Shown here in pieces: positions 1-11,526 of a stretch of DNA of 64,000 nt. The notes beneath the pieces were generated by a model. The model worked only from the letters and a program-made list of their open reading frames with translations. It was not told where the DNA came from and made no database searches. This stretch comes from Timema cristinae (taxonomy: Eukaryota; Arthropoda; Insecta; Phasmatodea; Timematidae), in NCBI GenBank assembly GCA_039000515.1, contig JBCFYV010001001.1, forward strand, positions 11,459,373 through 11,523,372. The letters run 5' to 3'. Numbering within the stretch: position 1 is the stretch's first letter; the number at the start of each line of letters is the position of its first letter. The position numbers were made by a program, and so were the translations under genes.

Positions 1-420
1 AAAATTAAAATACAAGACAAAAACATCTCGATGTCACTAGAAGCTTCGAGAGCCGGAAACTGACTCAAGTTACATTTTAAAATCTCTATTCGAACCTTCC
101 AGAAGAGGAAGTTATTAATTAAAATCTTATATTGTCAACTTGACTTTACTAACGTCACGTACGTGACGTCACTGATCAGTGGCTTTTACCTTCTTAGAAG
201 AAGAAGTACTTTAAGCGCCATGTAATAGATTATAATTTAAATTAAATAAGATACGTTTATAAAATTAGGACGATATTATTGTCAATGCTTTCACATACTT
301 TTCAGGGGCAAGTCAGTTACATTACAATGTTCAATCTCATATCCAAACCAACTTTTAAAACAACTATTTGCCATGAACTTTGTTGTGATTTATTATTTTC
401 TGTACAACCATAATTAATAA

Positions 421-657
421 CCCACCTCGGTGGCCGCATGGTCTAAAGCGTCACTCTCGTGGTAGACTAGATTGCCGATGATGGGAAGTTCGGTGTTCGA
501 ATTCCTTCCGGGTGTACTCGAGGTGGTTTTTCCTAAATTGTTTTCCATTTTCTCTCCACGCAAATGTGGTTACACTTTCTCTAAAAATAAACTTCCTCAT
601 TCCTAAAAATCACTATCGTAATTAGTATGTAAGCGTAGTATGATGCGGTACTAAAAT
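421..657 (+). repeat. SINE-C copy, nearly full length
   Basis: The tRNA-like head has CCACCTCGGTGGCCGCATGG, then GGTCTAAAGCGTCACTCTCG, a B-box-like GTGTTCGAATTCC and GGGTGTACTCGAGGTGG. The tail ends in GATGCGGTACTAAAATAAA. This is the commonest SINE family of the window (my label SINE-C). Confidence 0.85.
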
Positions 658-1319
658 AAAACTAGTAATACATATATTAATCAAAATGATTAGAGCCTAT
701 TTCTAGAAAATCGATGTTTTTATCTTTTCGCCCTTAATTAAACTACCTTTAATTTTAGTGTTGGATATATATTTCCAAAAATCCATCTGGGGAACCTTAT
801 AAAAACTCTAGATACCAGTTTTCATCTCGATCGCTAAAATGGTTTAGGCTAAATGCCGATATACAGCCGCACAGACAAACGGCATTACGAAAACCACTTT
901 TTTTTTCAAGGGGTCTCACTCAAAATCTTGAGTTCTATTTATTTTTTACGATCACAACACTTAACTTTCACCGAGGAGTCATGAGAAAGTAAAAACTATT
1001 TTACTTATCCCAAATCCAAGATGTAAAGAATGCAGAAAACCGTTCTTTGGTGCTATTTCTGGTCTGAGCTTCATCACGAATCTAATATCCAGTTTAATCG
1101 ACCTTGAGATGGACTCTTAAGACGATATAAATCTTGTAAGTTACTAACACTTATCTTTGTCACTTTCAGTCAAATCTGAGTGTGTTGTTTTGTATGGGAA
1201 GGTCTTGAGGGAGTGTTCTTTGCGTTCTTCACGGGGTGATTGATTCTAAGGACCAAAGTATTAAATTACTCGTCTGGAGCATGGTGTCTTACCACCCATT
1301 CGGCTTCTAATCCTATGTA

Positions 1320-2201
1320 CTAACTATCCTAATGTATTAGGGGCAAGTAAGATGAATCTAGAGGAAGTATAGTATTACCCTCGTTTTCGTCGAGAACCAT
1401 TTAGGAAAAACCATCCTCATTAGACTCGACAGGGAATCGAATATCGACCGACCCCCCCCCCCCCCCCCCTCCGTTATCGGCAGTCCAGCCTACTGCGAAA
1501 GAGACGCCCTTAAGCCTATTCTACACTAGCGGTTAAAACGCTAGCAACCGCGCCTTTGAATGAAACCCTTGTTATCAAGTTAGAAAGTAAGTTTTCGTCT
1601 GGACCAGCGTTTTGACCGCTACCTCTGGAGGAGTTAAAACCACCTAGCGGTAGAAACGTGAATCAAACTACCCCAGGCGTTAACGGGCAGTTGTTCCTCA
1701 ATGTCTTTCAGCAGGGATAATAAATACTCTTCCTCAAGATGGTATCACGTTTTGCAATATTTTCATTCACTAAACCAAGACGTTCATCAAATGAAACCAC
1801 ATACATTCTATAGTACAAAAAAGATTCTGTGATCCATAAACATAATATGAAACTGTCCTGTTTAGAGACGGATCGACAATGTGCGGTGAGTCTATCAACG
1901 CCTCTTTTGACGAGCTTTTTTTTTTCTTTTGCGAATTTCCTCCAACAAAATAAGTCCCGCAATACAGCCGGCCAGTACAATGTCCATTTTTAAACCAATC
2001 TGCACAAGTGGAAGCAACAACCGCCGCGTTTTAACCGCTAGTGTAGAAACAGTAGCGTTTTGACAGTCAAGTGTAGATTCAAGATTCTAGGGACGTAAGC
2101 TCGCGACAAAACCGCCGCGTTTTAACCGCTAGTGTAGAATCGGCCTTAGACAGGACATCCGACCCGCGGCCACCGGGTTCGTTCTGTGCAGCCCGCCAGC
2201 T
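1320..2201 (-). repeat. SINE-C copy split by an inverted-repeat element
   Basis: On the minus strand, 1320-1515 carries the SINE-C body and tail side, including CCATTTAGGAAAAACC, GGGAATCGAATATCG and CGGCAGTCCAG. The head resumes at 2144 with CCTTAGAC and continues to GACCCGCGGCCACCGGG. Between them lies the element 1516-2143. A C-run of about 20 sits inside the body at 1451-1470. Confidence 0.75.
1516..2143. mobile_element. Inverted-repeat DNA element inside SINE-C
   Basis: The left end reads CTATTCTACACTAGCGG and the reverse complement of the right end reads CCGATTCTACACTAGCGG, continuing into GTTAAAACG on both sides. The 8-bp flanks are CCTTAAGC (1508-1515) and CCTTAGAC (2144-2151), which look like a decayed target duplication of hAT size. 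A second internal copy of the terminal motif lies near 2018-2046. No transposase is visible, so it is non-autonomous. The superfamily is inferred from duplication length only. Confidence 0.6.
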
Positions 2202-2238
2202 CAAATTGAAATGCCCTTGAGTCGCGAGCACTGGGATG

Positions 2239-2345
2239 GTGTTTGCTCACGGAGAATAGAGCATTATGTTGTATGCTTACAAAGGGTGCAGAATAATGTT
2301 GTATTTTTTTTACAGAGGGTACAGCATGGTCTTGTTTGCTTACAG
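2239..2345 (+). repeat. 29-30 bp minisatellite ending at the Ldh splice acceptor
   Basis: Three to four degenerate units are visible: 2239-2267, 2268-2297, 2298-2327 and a partial one at 2328-2345. Each carries a TTGTNTGCTTACA-like core followed by GGGTRCAGMATRAT. The last partial unit supplies the polypyrimidine tract and the AG used by the Ldh exon. Confidence 0.6.
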
Positions 2346-2469
2346 TGCATACCATTTAATCCAAATGAAAGGTTACACATCCTGGGCCGTAGCCTTAAGT
2401 GTTTCGGCCATTGCCGGGGCTATCCTTAAGAACACCATGGAGGTTATGCCTGTCACCACATACATCAAG
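2346..2469 (+). CDS. Ldh: L-lactate dehydrogenase, penultimate exon
   Basis: LDH reduces pyruvate to lactate with NADH in the cytosol, as a tetramer. This 124-bp exon completes an AGT codon across the upstream splice and reads SAYHLIQMKGYTSWAVAL, then SVSAIAGAILKNTMEVMP and VTTYIK. The GYTSWA block is the conserved C-terminal substrate-site helix of animal LDH; Thr246 of standard numbering is kept and the residue at 250 is Val instead of the usual Ile. The acceptor is GTTTGCTTACAG and the donor AAG|GTACAGT. The exon length, its start at codon base 3 and its end on a complete Lys codon agree with my recall of vertebrate LDH genes (124 bp). No frameshift or stop is seen. The next exon lies 15 kb downstream. 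Malate dehydrogenase is excluded by the GYTSW and IK|G context. Confidence 0.92.
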
Positions 2470-3479
2470 GTACAGTATAATCTACGTCTCCTCCAAATAC
2501 GTACAGCAAGTTTTTTGGTCGGGATAAAACCTTTATAAAATTATTACTATTATTATTTTAAGGTATTGAAAATATAAATATCCATAAAAAGTGACAGCTG
2601 GGGATCTGAAGATTTTACGTTCTACGTGAAAGTATGCTATATAAGGCTATTCTTATAAAAACGTGACGGGGGTTCACCCAGAATTTTACTTAGGGGTGGC
2701 ATTCAATCAAAGCTACTGCCAGAAGAAATTTCGATGGAGAGGGAAAGTTTAAAGTTGGGGGAGAGGGGCACAGCTCCCTAACCTCTGAAGGCCGAGAAAA
2801 TGTATGGATATCAAATTACTTTATAAGTTATTTGGAATTGCTTTATATTAATCAAGAGCATCGATTTAAATTACATAGTTTGCCTTGCTTATAATATCGA
2901 AGCTATTTATTGTATCATTTTTCTTACACTTGGTAATTTTGAGTCTACGGTAAACCTTTTGAATACTAGGCTTAGGTCGTAATCTTGCTCTAAAAATGTA
3001 GCCTTTACACTCGACACATAATCAGCGCTAAATATTTTAGTTCTACTTAACATAATTAATATTTTCTACTAAAATTATTTATGGCCTTGAGGGGGTCAAG
3101 TGCACCGTTTGACCCCCTCTCCCTCAATGCGCAACTTCCTAGATATCATACTAATAATAATCGCTTTTACCACGTTTACGCAAATTAGGCTTCTGGTAGA
3201 GAGAAAACTTTGGAAAATATAAACATATTTTGCGTTTGCTCTTGAAATTATTTTACTACAATATTATAATTATGTTAATAGGTATTAATATTATTTATAA
3301 AAAGTAACACCTACAGATCAAATTATTTTGCGCTTAAATATATGAAATTTGTTTTATACATTTTTGGAGCCACTAAAATTGTTTCTTACTATCATAATCT
3401 GACTACACAGCGATTTTCGGAAATTTATTTTTGTGTGGCCTTACCGCTTGAACAAGAAAAAAATATATACCCCATCTAC

Positions 3480-3615
3480 AGTTGGAGTGTAGGTAACTTA
3501 AAGCCAGCAAAAGCAACCAGATCTTCTCTCATGTATCCTTTCGCCAAACCATATTATCTGCAAGACCATTATATTTGTTGTCACTTTCAGCAGTCCAAAC
3601 TTTTGAAACAAACAA
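3480..3615 (+). mobile_element. Diverged fragment of the TA-flanked mariner-type MITE
   Basis: ATGTATCCTTTCGCCAAACC and the following TATCTGCAAGACC, GTTGTCACTTTCAGCAGTCC resemble the interior of the better copy at 22608-22842 (GATGTATCCCTACGCCGAAC, ATCTGTAAAAGC, AGCTGTCACTTCTGATAGTC). The ends are not recognisable. Confidence 0.35.
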
Positions 3616-4575
3616 TTTGTTTTAAATTTTGTTTCTACCTAAACGATTTTTAAATCTTCTGCTAGTTGTCAATTACCACCATTCCTATGGCGAATGGACT
3701 CTAGCTGTTATTCCATTGGCTGATATAGAAAAAGTTAATAAAATAAACGGATGACAGCCTCATTGGCTCAAAATTCAATGTTGGTTTCTCAGGGAACAAG
3801 GCAGAATTTAGCATCAGGCAAGGGTTTTTTGTGCCACAGAATATTTGTTTATGTAATTAACTTCTTTTTTTAGGCTAGTTATCGAATTATCAAAGATACG
3901 GTTCATATTAAGCAAACAATTTAATTTTATTAAATTTTTGTTCAAATAGAAATCTAAAAATTCGGTGCAATTTTTGTGCTGTCGCCTGCAACTTAAGCCA
4001 GAGTTGCATATTTTTGAATTGCAGGTCAGGTCCGCTCAAAGAAAGAGGGGACTAGGGTGAGGCTTCTCGTAGGCCCCCATTCACCATACACATCTATTTA
4101 ACAGTAGCGGAAGTCTTATCGCAGTCACAATACACGTGCAAAATTCAACTTAGTTTTTTTTCCTTCAGACTTTCCGAAGTCAGCTCTTTTAAATATTATG
4201 TTTGTAAAAATGAAAATCATAAATATTGATGATGGTAATAAACTAGATTGGACCCAGATATTTGTGAAGGCGTGGGGCCTGGATTCTTTCAAAAAATATT
4301 ATGTTTTTATTCACGTTAGGGGTTGGCAATTTATGCGTTTTGATATTATACTGATTATATTGATGTGAATTACCATCATTTTATAATTGAAATCACTTAT
4401 GTAAATTTAACGAATTACTATTTATTTAGCTTCATTTTGCTATATTGAACAGGGTGAGTATGTGATCCGATATCACACGCGTGTTTTTAAATCATTTCTT
4501 AGGGAACTAGGATAATTTAAATGGTATTAGAACAAGATGGAGCCAATCTAGTAACAGGTGCGGTATAGTTATGGT

Positions 4576-5599
4576 CAGGCCCTGCGTGTGTGGAGATCGC
4601 GATAGTTCGTGAATGTTAGATATGGCATTTTTTCTTTCAGATGTTCGCATTTCAGGTTACCCTGATTGCAAATATATGCTCAGAATTGTCGCGATAATTC
4701 GCGAAATCGGCGTTTTAGCGCGATATTCGCGATTTTAAACGATGTTCGCGATTTATTCGCGATTTTCGGCATTCGCGCTAATATTTTGGGATATTGAAAA
4801 ATAAATATTTTAAGTTTGAAAATTGCATTTTTAATTTTCCAATATCCTAAGTAGGAGTACGCCTAACATAGAGCAAGTCAAGATTAATTTTAAAGTACTG
4901 CCCTTTTGATGGAAGAGAGTGATGGCATCGAAAGTTTAAAAATTGAGAATGTGCTGCTAGGGCTGAAGACAGACAATATGTTCAGTGACTTCGCAACAAA
5001 GTGTTTGCAAGCGTTGTGGCTGCCGATTTCAAATGCAGATTCAGAACGATATTTTTCTAGGTATAGTTTAGTAGTAACAGACCGCAGAACCACAATGAAA
5101 GTGGATAACATTGTTACCAGCTGCATGTTGCAGTTTGGTGATGTTGAGTAGTTATTTTGTATTTTTCTAGCCTAAATTGAGATTTAAAAATATAGTCACA
5201 ATTTTTGTGAAGTAACAAGATGATGTTTGTGTAATATTTTGTCTTTGTGACTTGTACATACTTTTCCCGGACCAGCTGCCGCTAAATCTTACTTTTTTAA
5301 TAAGTTGACAGCACATTTTTTTGCGGACTAGTGTTTTTTACCGTTTTGTCCAAACAAAATGTAATTTTTGTTTTCCTTCAATATGTTTAGTTTACCTGTT
5401 TCAAACATTGTCCTGGAAGTCTAGTTTTAACCCAAAAAGTCACCTTAATCACGAAAGTTTGGTAAAAACAACTTTTTTAACGCTTTTGTCTTAATTCGAT
5501 AATTTCGTCGCAAAAATAGGATTTTTGTAATTCACCGCTATTCACCGCTTTTGGGAAACTAAATTGGGCTTTTTTATTCACCATAAAAGCAGGGCACTG
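4576..5599 (+). mobile_element. hAT transposon, internally deleted, with intact 8-bp target duplications
   Basis: The left end is CAGGCCCTGC, and the reverse complement of the right end is CAGTGCCCTGC. Identical GTTATGGT octamers flank it at 4568-4575 and 5600-5607, which is the hAT signature. The 1,024-bp element keeps only the C-terminal transposase region (4909-5151). Subterminal sequence is rich in TTCGCGATTT-type motifs at 4680-4770, with related motifs near 5490-5550; these may be transposase binding sites (inference). Confidence 0.85.
4909..5151 (+). pseudogene. hAT transposase C-terminal dimerisation fragment
   Basis: The 80-residue open frame contains CLQALWLPISNADSERYFSR, then YSLVVTDRRTTMKVDNI. 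This is the hAT-family C-terminal dimerisation block, in which a Trp or Leu-Pro-ISNADSER-F-S pattern is followed by DRR. Full hAT transposases are about 500-700 residues; the DNA-binding and DDE parts are absent. The frame is closed upstream by a TAA at 4891-4893, so the reading may begin after a lost splice site. It lies wholly inside the 4576-5599 element. It cannot act as a transposase alone. Confidence 0.8.
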
Positions 5600-5751
5600 G
5601 TTATGGTCCAAAAATATGTTTTATATCGATAAACGCAGGTCCTAGCTGCTCAGTGACTATTACGCGAGTGTCATCAACTTTGTTTTTCAACACGGTTGTT
5701 TACGAAGACTTTGCTTTTAGAATATTATTTTAGTAACTGGATGCATTCTCC

Positions 5752-5777
5752 TCCCCCCCCCCCCCCCCCCCCCCCCC
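5752..5777. repeat. Poly-C run
   Basis: A homopolymer of about 26 C follows CTCCT. Similar long C or G runs occur at 1451-1470, 10661-10669, 25766-25778, 37520-37531, 53716-53732 and 63784-63798. Exact lengths are unreliable in any assembly. Confidence 0.9.
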
Positions 5778-6221
5778 ACCACTACGTTTCCTTCAATGTT
5801 TTGCTTGGGTGACCGATAGAGATAGATGAAGGATGTTGAACCACGTAGATATTTAGTGCAAAATATAATGTAAATTAAATACATTTTAAATATTTTTATG
5901 TTGAACTAGCTCTTATTAACATATCTATTAATTGATCAAAAGGGATGTGCAAAGTATAATCCTTACACTTATTATGTAAACAAGAAAAAAAGACCAATTC
6001 TATCTCCAGTCACCGAAGTCCGTTTATTGGTCGTGGAGGTTATAAAAAGAAAAATATGCATAAAAACACCTGCAATGTTGAATAATAAATGGACGGAGGG
6101 GGAGAGATGGAGGTAAAAATAGGCTTAACATGTCACATCCGCATCCCCGCGCTATTTCTCTAGTATGAGAATGCAATCCATTGTAAGATGTCACCCTTAC
6201 TGCGATGTTTATCTCGGTTGG

Positions 6222-7262
6222 GTGAGCAAAGAGATTGTACGCCAGGATCTGTTTACTCGGTGTGAACGAGCAAGATATTGTACGTCAGGAACTGTTTACT
6301 TGGTTGAACGAGCCAAGATATTGTACGTCAGGAACTGTTTACTTGGTGTGAACCAGCCAAGAATTTTAATTCAGGAACTGTTTAATTGGTGTGAACGAGC
6401 CAAGAATTGTACGTCAGGAACTGATTACTTGGTGTGAACGAGCCAAGAATTGTACGTCAGGAACTGTCTATTGGTGTGAACAGCAAAGATATTGTACGTC
6501 AGGAACTGTTTACTTGGTGTGAACGAGCCAAGATATTGTACGTCAGGACTGTTATTGGTGTGAACGAGCCAAGAGATTGTACGTCAGGAACTGTTTAATT
6601 GGTGTGAACGAGCCAAGATATTGTACGTCAGGAACTGTCTTAATTGGGTTTTTTGAACAAGCAAGAGATTGTACGTCAGGAACTGTTTACTTGGTGTGAA
6701 CGAGCCAAGATATTGTACGTCAGGAACTGTTTACTTGGTGTGAACGAGCCAAGAGATTGTACTCAGGAACTGTTAAATTGGTGGAACGAGCCAAGAGATT
6801 GTACGTCAGGAACTGATTTACTTGGTTGAACGAGCCAAAGACTGTAATTGAGAACTGTTTACTTGGTGTGAACAAGCAAGAGATTGTACGTCAGGAACTG
6901 TTTACTTGGTGTGAACGAGCCAAGAATTGTATCAGGGGAACTGTTTAATTGGTGTGAACGAGCCAAGAGATTGTACGTCAGGAACTGTCTATTGTTGACA
7001 AACAAAGAGATTGTATGCAGAAACTGTTTACTCGTATGAATAAGCCAAAGAGATTGTATTGTCCAGAAAAACTGTTTACTCGGTATGAATAAGCCAAAGA
7101 GATTGTATTCCAGAAACGGTTCGTTTATTTGGTGTGAACGAACAAAGCATTGTATGCCAGAAGCGGTTTGTTTACTTGGTATGAACAAACAAAGAGATTG
7201 TACGTGTGCCAGAATCTATTTACTCGGTGTGAACTAGCAAAGTATTGTACGGCAGAATCTGT
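6222..7262. repeat. Degenerate tandem array, 44-bp unit, about 23 copies
   Basis: Consensus parts are GTGTGAACGAGCCAAGAGAT, then TGTACGTCAGGAACTG and TTTACTTG. Units towards the right (7000-7260) diverge to TGTATGCCAGAAACGG-like forms. Many units differ by single-base gains and losses. Open frames across it are broken and carry no known domain. Confidence 0.9.
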
Positions 7263-7841
7263 TTTGTCGTATCCTCCCCGCCCCCTCCCGTTCCGACCCC
7301 GACAAATGACCCCAGTCTCGGGGCTTGGAGGACACTTATGATGGATCGTGGTGTGGAAGTGATGTGTGGGAAGAGATTAATAGAAGGGACCGTTTTATTT
7401 ACATTTCTATGGTTTCAGATTCATATAAAACCTTATTCAGGAAGTAAGGATGGTGGTGGGTAGGGGGGAGGGAAGATGAAATAAAATATATCGTTATTCA
7501 TTACACTCCATCACAAAAAATAAAAATAAACACTGTAACCCTCGACATTTGTATTTGACATATTATGTTTATGCATACAATACATTAAACACATTCTTAA
7601 GCTATTTGAGAAATATTTAAGAGTGATTTTAAGAGGTATAGGTATTGTAGGATCTCGGTAGGAAGAACAATTTAGATAATATAAACATATTATTTTACTG
7701 TCAACCATGATACCATTATACTATAATACTAGTGTAATTTTATCTTAGGAAGAAGGAGAATTCAAATATCAGATTAATTGAAGGAAAAAAGAAAGTTTTG
7801 GGAACTGAAGGAGGACAGAGCGCATTGGCTGTTTAAGTTCA

Positions 7842-7923
7842 CAGACAGAAGGAATGGACCTGTCGTAAGACAGAAGGAATGGACCTGTCGTAAGACAGAA
7901 GGAATGACCTGTCGAAAGACAGA
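7842..7923. repeat. Short tandem repeat, about 25-bp unit, three copies
   Basis: AGACAGAAGGAATGGACCTG followed by TCGTA repeats twice, with a third shortened copy (GAATGACCTGTCGAAAGACAG). Confidence 0.85.
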
Positions 7924-8755
7924 ACACCTAGTAGTAATAATTAGTAGTGTATTTTTTATCGGTATTGATATGATTTAAAAAAAATACTTTTGAGGATCAC
8001 ATTACTTGACGTATGAATACGTAAAAGTAGATCTAGTAACTTTTTTAGTTGTTGGATATGTCCAGTCGCAAATAATTAAAGTCGGATTTTAGTAGTATGA
8101 ACAGTATATGTTAGTTAAAAAAGTTATTAAAATAATGTTAGTATTGTTTATGCGTAAAACGGTCGCGTTTGTTTTATCAATGTCTTAGAAACAATATTAT
8201 TAATATAGTAGAACGTTATCAACTTTGACAAAAAATATGTTTGTATTTTCAATTAATCTTATATTTGTTAAGGGTAATTACAATGTGTTTATGGGAATAT
8301 AGTTAAGCCTACTGTTACCTTGTTTATTTTTAAATGTTTGTTTAGTAGTAGGCTGCTTATACAATATCACTATCTGAATTTTGAATTCATGTGGATATTT
8401 ACTCTACAAAAACTACTTTGCCCAGATATTTAAATCAGCTTTGTATTTATTTACTATTTCATGTGCTGTATCGGACGTGTGCATTGTTTAAATATGACAA
8501 GGAGATAACAAAAACATTACCTCGTATACCTTAAATTTTAAATAGTTCCTCACGCCTCACATTAAAAGTGACAGAGACATATGATCTGGTGTGAAGGAGA
8601 TATCACATTGAACTATGACTTTTTTTACATTATTTACTAAACAATAGAGAAGTTGATGCGACTGGATAAATTCCACATTCTCAACGAAATAAAAGTTGGG
8701 AAAACTTATTAATTTAAAGGAATGAAACCACATTATAAGTAAAGTAGCTGCCCCA

Positions 8756-9310
8756 ATTTGGGTACCAGCTGTCAATGCCATCACCTTAAAGGAATATCAA
8801 TTTCCCTACGTAGGGTACCAGCTGTCAATGCCATCACCTTCAAGGAATATCAATTGCCCTACGTAGGGTACCAGCTGTCAATGACATCACCTCAAAGGAA
8901 TATCAATTGCCCTACGTAGGGTACCAGCTGTCAATGCCATCACCTTAAAGGAATATCAATTTCCCTACGTAGGGTACCAGCTGTCAATGCCATCACCTTC
9001 AAGGAATATCAATTGCCCTACGTAGGGTACCAACTGTCAATGACATCACCTCAAAGGAATATCAATTGCCCTACGTAGGGTACCAGCTGTCAATGACATC
9101 ACCTCAAAGGAATATCAATTGCCCTACGTAGGGTACCAGCTGTCAATGACATCACCTCAAAGGAATATCAATTGCCCTACGTAGGGTACCAGCTGTCAAT
9201 GACATCACCTCAAAGGAATATCAATTTCCCTACGTAGGGTACCAGCTGTCAATGACACCACCTTCAAGGAATAACAAATGCCCCACTTAGGGTACAAACT
9301 GTCAATGCCA
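8756..9310. repeat. Tandem array, 53-bp unit, about 10 copies
   Basis: The unit reads GGGTACCAGCTGTCAATGAC, ATCACCTCAAAGGAATATCA, ATTGCCCTACGTA. Each junction forms the perfect 12-bp palindrome CCCTACGTAGGG. Two alternating variants exist (AATGCC with TTTCCC, AATGAC with TTGCCC). The right edge decays after 9250. The unit length is not a multiple of three, so there is no shared frame. Confidence 0.95.
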
Positions 9311-9764
9311 CCACATCTAAAGCAAAGTATCTATCTCACTTTAGGTTATCTGCTTATCCTTAAAGGCTACTTTACTTAATATATTATATCACTTTATAGT
9401 ATCACTTTAATCATCTAGGAAATGCAAAAACACAGTACTTATTGTCTAGGTAGACCTGAATTTGGTTCCTAAAGTGTTAACCGTGTTCTTACTCAGACTG
9501 ATTGACCTCGACAATTGTTCATTGTGAACTACATGCCCATTATCATTATATTAGGTACAATACGTCATGGGGTCAGTCCAGAACAAGTTACATCCGGTCT
9601 CTTACATTTAAATATTCACTTGATTTATTAGTTGAACTCCTAACTAGTGTAGCATTGGCAGCATAAAGGTAACTAGGTTCCGTGTTTGTAACTGCCGAGA
9701 TTGTGGAGTTATCTTGACACTCAACACAGTTTGACTTCTTTGTTGTCATTAGTTATTACTATTC

Positions 9765-10035
9765 AGAGTTTCTGGATACAGATCCAGAGGTCCCGGGCTC
9801 GATCCACGTTGCTCCCAGATTTTCTGTAAAGTTTGGAACAGGATTAACCAAGCCTCGTGAGGGTAAATGAGGAGCTACTTGAATAACGAGTTAAAAGCTC
9901 CAGTTTAGAAAACTGAGACTAAAGGCTGGAAGATTCGTTGTACTGATCACATGACACTCTCGATCAGCAAAAGTTGGCACTATCGTCGTCAACAGACGGT
10001 GGCCACTCGGTCGGTATGTCTTGATTGGGGGTTGA
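9765..10035 (+). repeat. SINE-F copy (single-copy family here)
   Basis: A tRNA-like B box lies in AGGTCCCGGGCTCGATCC. It is followed by GCTCCCAGATTTTCTG, CCTCGTGAGGGTAAATGAGG, ATTCGTTGTACTGATCACAT and GTCGTCAACAGACGG. Layout and length suit a tRNA-derived SINE. The A-box half is not convincing. Confidence 0.5.
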
Positions 10036-10204
10036 CGCTATGGAGGGTTATTTTGGAGTTATTATTATTATTTGCGTTTAAAGACACGTGAATATAAAAA
10101 TGACCCATATTGTCACAAACACCAAAAATATACTTAAAATAATTAAATAAAAAGGAAAAAATACATGAAATCTAAGGCAATTAAGAGGGTAAATGGCACA
10201 TCGG

Positions 10205-10520
10205 CGGATTTTTTTTTAATCATATGGCGTATATGATCGGGACGGACATGACATTCAGGTTCGGTCGCCTTAAGTGCAGATTATTACCTGTTCGGTTGGC
10301 ACAGAATGTTGCCCAGGGTACACCAAAGGAGGTTGTCTACACGCCGTACCCTTTATGACGTTGTGGAGCCGGTGTGAGTCTTAACCTCACTTAAACCTAG
10401 TTAATCAAACCCTAGGGACCGTTGGGATCATTCTCTTGAAGGGAAAAATACCCACGGTTCCAGCCGGGAATCGAACCCGGAACACCTAGTCTCTTATCCA
10501 GCTGTACTGAGCCGGTTATT
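10205..10520 (-). repeat. SINE-E copy, tRNA-headed, minus strand
   Basis: Reverse complemented, the head reads AACCGGCTCAGTACAGCTGG, AAGAGACTAGGTGTTCCGGG, then TTCGATTCCCGGC, a good B box. The body runs through CCCTAGGGTTTGATTAACTA and ACAACGTCATAAAGGGTACG. Only one copy is in the window. Confidence 0.6.
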
Positions 10521-11209
10521 GTTGAGATCAAGGCCTAAACAATGAATTAACGGTGGGTTGGAGAGGAAAAAGATTCAAGATGAAGGCCAAAATCCCTCTA
10601 AGAGTTGGTTGACTTGTTTGGTACGTCCCACCAAAAGGTGGAGGGGGTACTTAAGATCCCCCCCCCCCACAAGCGACAAGGTGATGAAGTTCTTAAGGGT
10701 CACGCCTTAATTATGAGTGAAGAATGACTCTTGAAAGCCGCCAGCAAGGACATGATTGAACATTGTTTTGATGCTAAGCGTTTTACTCTTCGTTCAGGAT
10801 ATCTACAACTTGCATTCATTCGAATATTTCGAGACAGAGGATTAAGAGGGGCAATTTTAAGGAAATTCACAAGTATTCAGGTAGTGGGGGACGATGCACT
10901 CATTCAAAATTGAGTACTGGCTTTCCGTAAACGATGCTAATAGAGCAAAACCTTCCACCAATCCCGTTTGTTGCTTCTCAAACTTTTAAAAGAACCGCGC
11001 TCCAATGTTCAGAGTGAACAACTGTAGTGAGCTACCTAGCTTTAATGAACCCGAATAGAAGGTAGAGGGAGTACTTTTGATTAAATTTATTTTTGAATTT
11101 AACTTTTTGGTTTTTTTTCCCCCTTTCCTGTTTTTTTTTTCATTATTTTATATTTTCCAACAATTACAAAATTTCCCCATTTCCAAAAACTTTTTGCGAG
11201 CCAATGTAA

Positions 11210-11356
11210 GACTGTAAGAATGTGGGGAATACCAGGCCTCCACCGTGGTTCGGATTCCACGTTAAACTGTAGGTCCTTCATTTCATCTCACAATCACCCT
11301 ACCATTACACATTAGCGTAAGTGCGTATAACCCGAATGGGTAGTAAGACGCGGTGC

Positions 11357-11401
<45 letters not shown>
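11210..11401 (+). repeat. SINE-B, 5' truncated
   Basis: It has the 3' part of SINE-B only: CCTCCACCGTGGTTCGGATT, CCACGTTAAACTGTAGGTCC, CATTAGCGTAAGTGCG, CCCGAATGGGTAGTAAGACG, then a (TAA)n tail at 11360-11401. Truncation at the 5' side is typical of retroposition. Confidence 0.85.
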
Positions 11402-11402
<1 letters not shown>

Positions 11403-11526
11403 GACTGTAAGCCCTAACTGTAAAAGGACTGAATGTGACTGATATCAGGGGTCGCACTTTGATTATTTAAAAATAATTTTTTAAGAAATCATTATAAAAT
11501 CACCTAAAAATATGAACGATAACTCG

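Larger units (their letters stand above)
1..2345 (+). other. Ldh: Ldh intron upstream of the penultimate exon (partial)
   Basis: This stretch precedes a recognised Ldh exon that opens with a standard acceptor at 2344-2345, so it is intron by inference. It holds a SINE-C at 421-657, a second SINE-C split by an inverted-repeat element (1320-2201) and a short minisatellite at the acceptor. I did not find the preceding LDH exon, which would carry the segment before SAYHLIQMKGYTSW, so this intron is longer than 2.3 kb. Positions 1-420 and 660-1320 hold nothing I recognise. Confidence 0.7.

Noticed and set aside
10731..10913. 60-codon frame MKAASKDMIEHCFDAKRF...
   Set aside because: Short, with no recognisable domain and flanked by stops. 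It could be transposon remains, but nothing supports a call.
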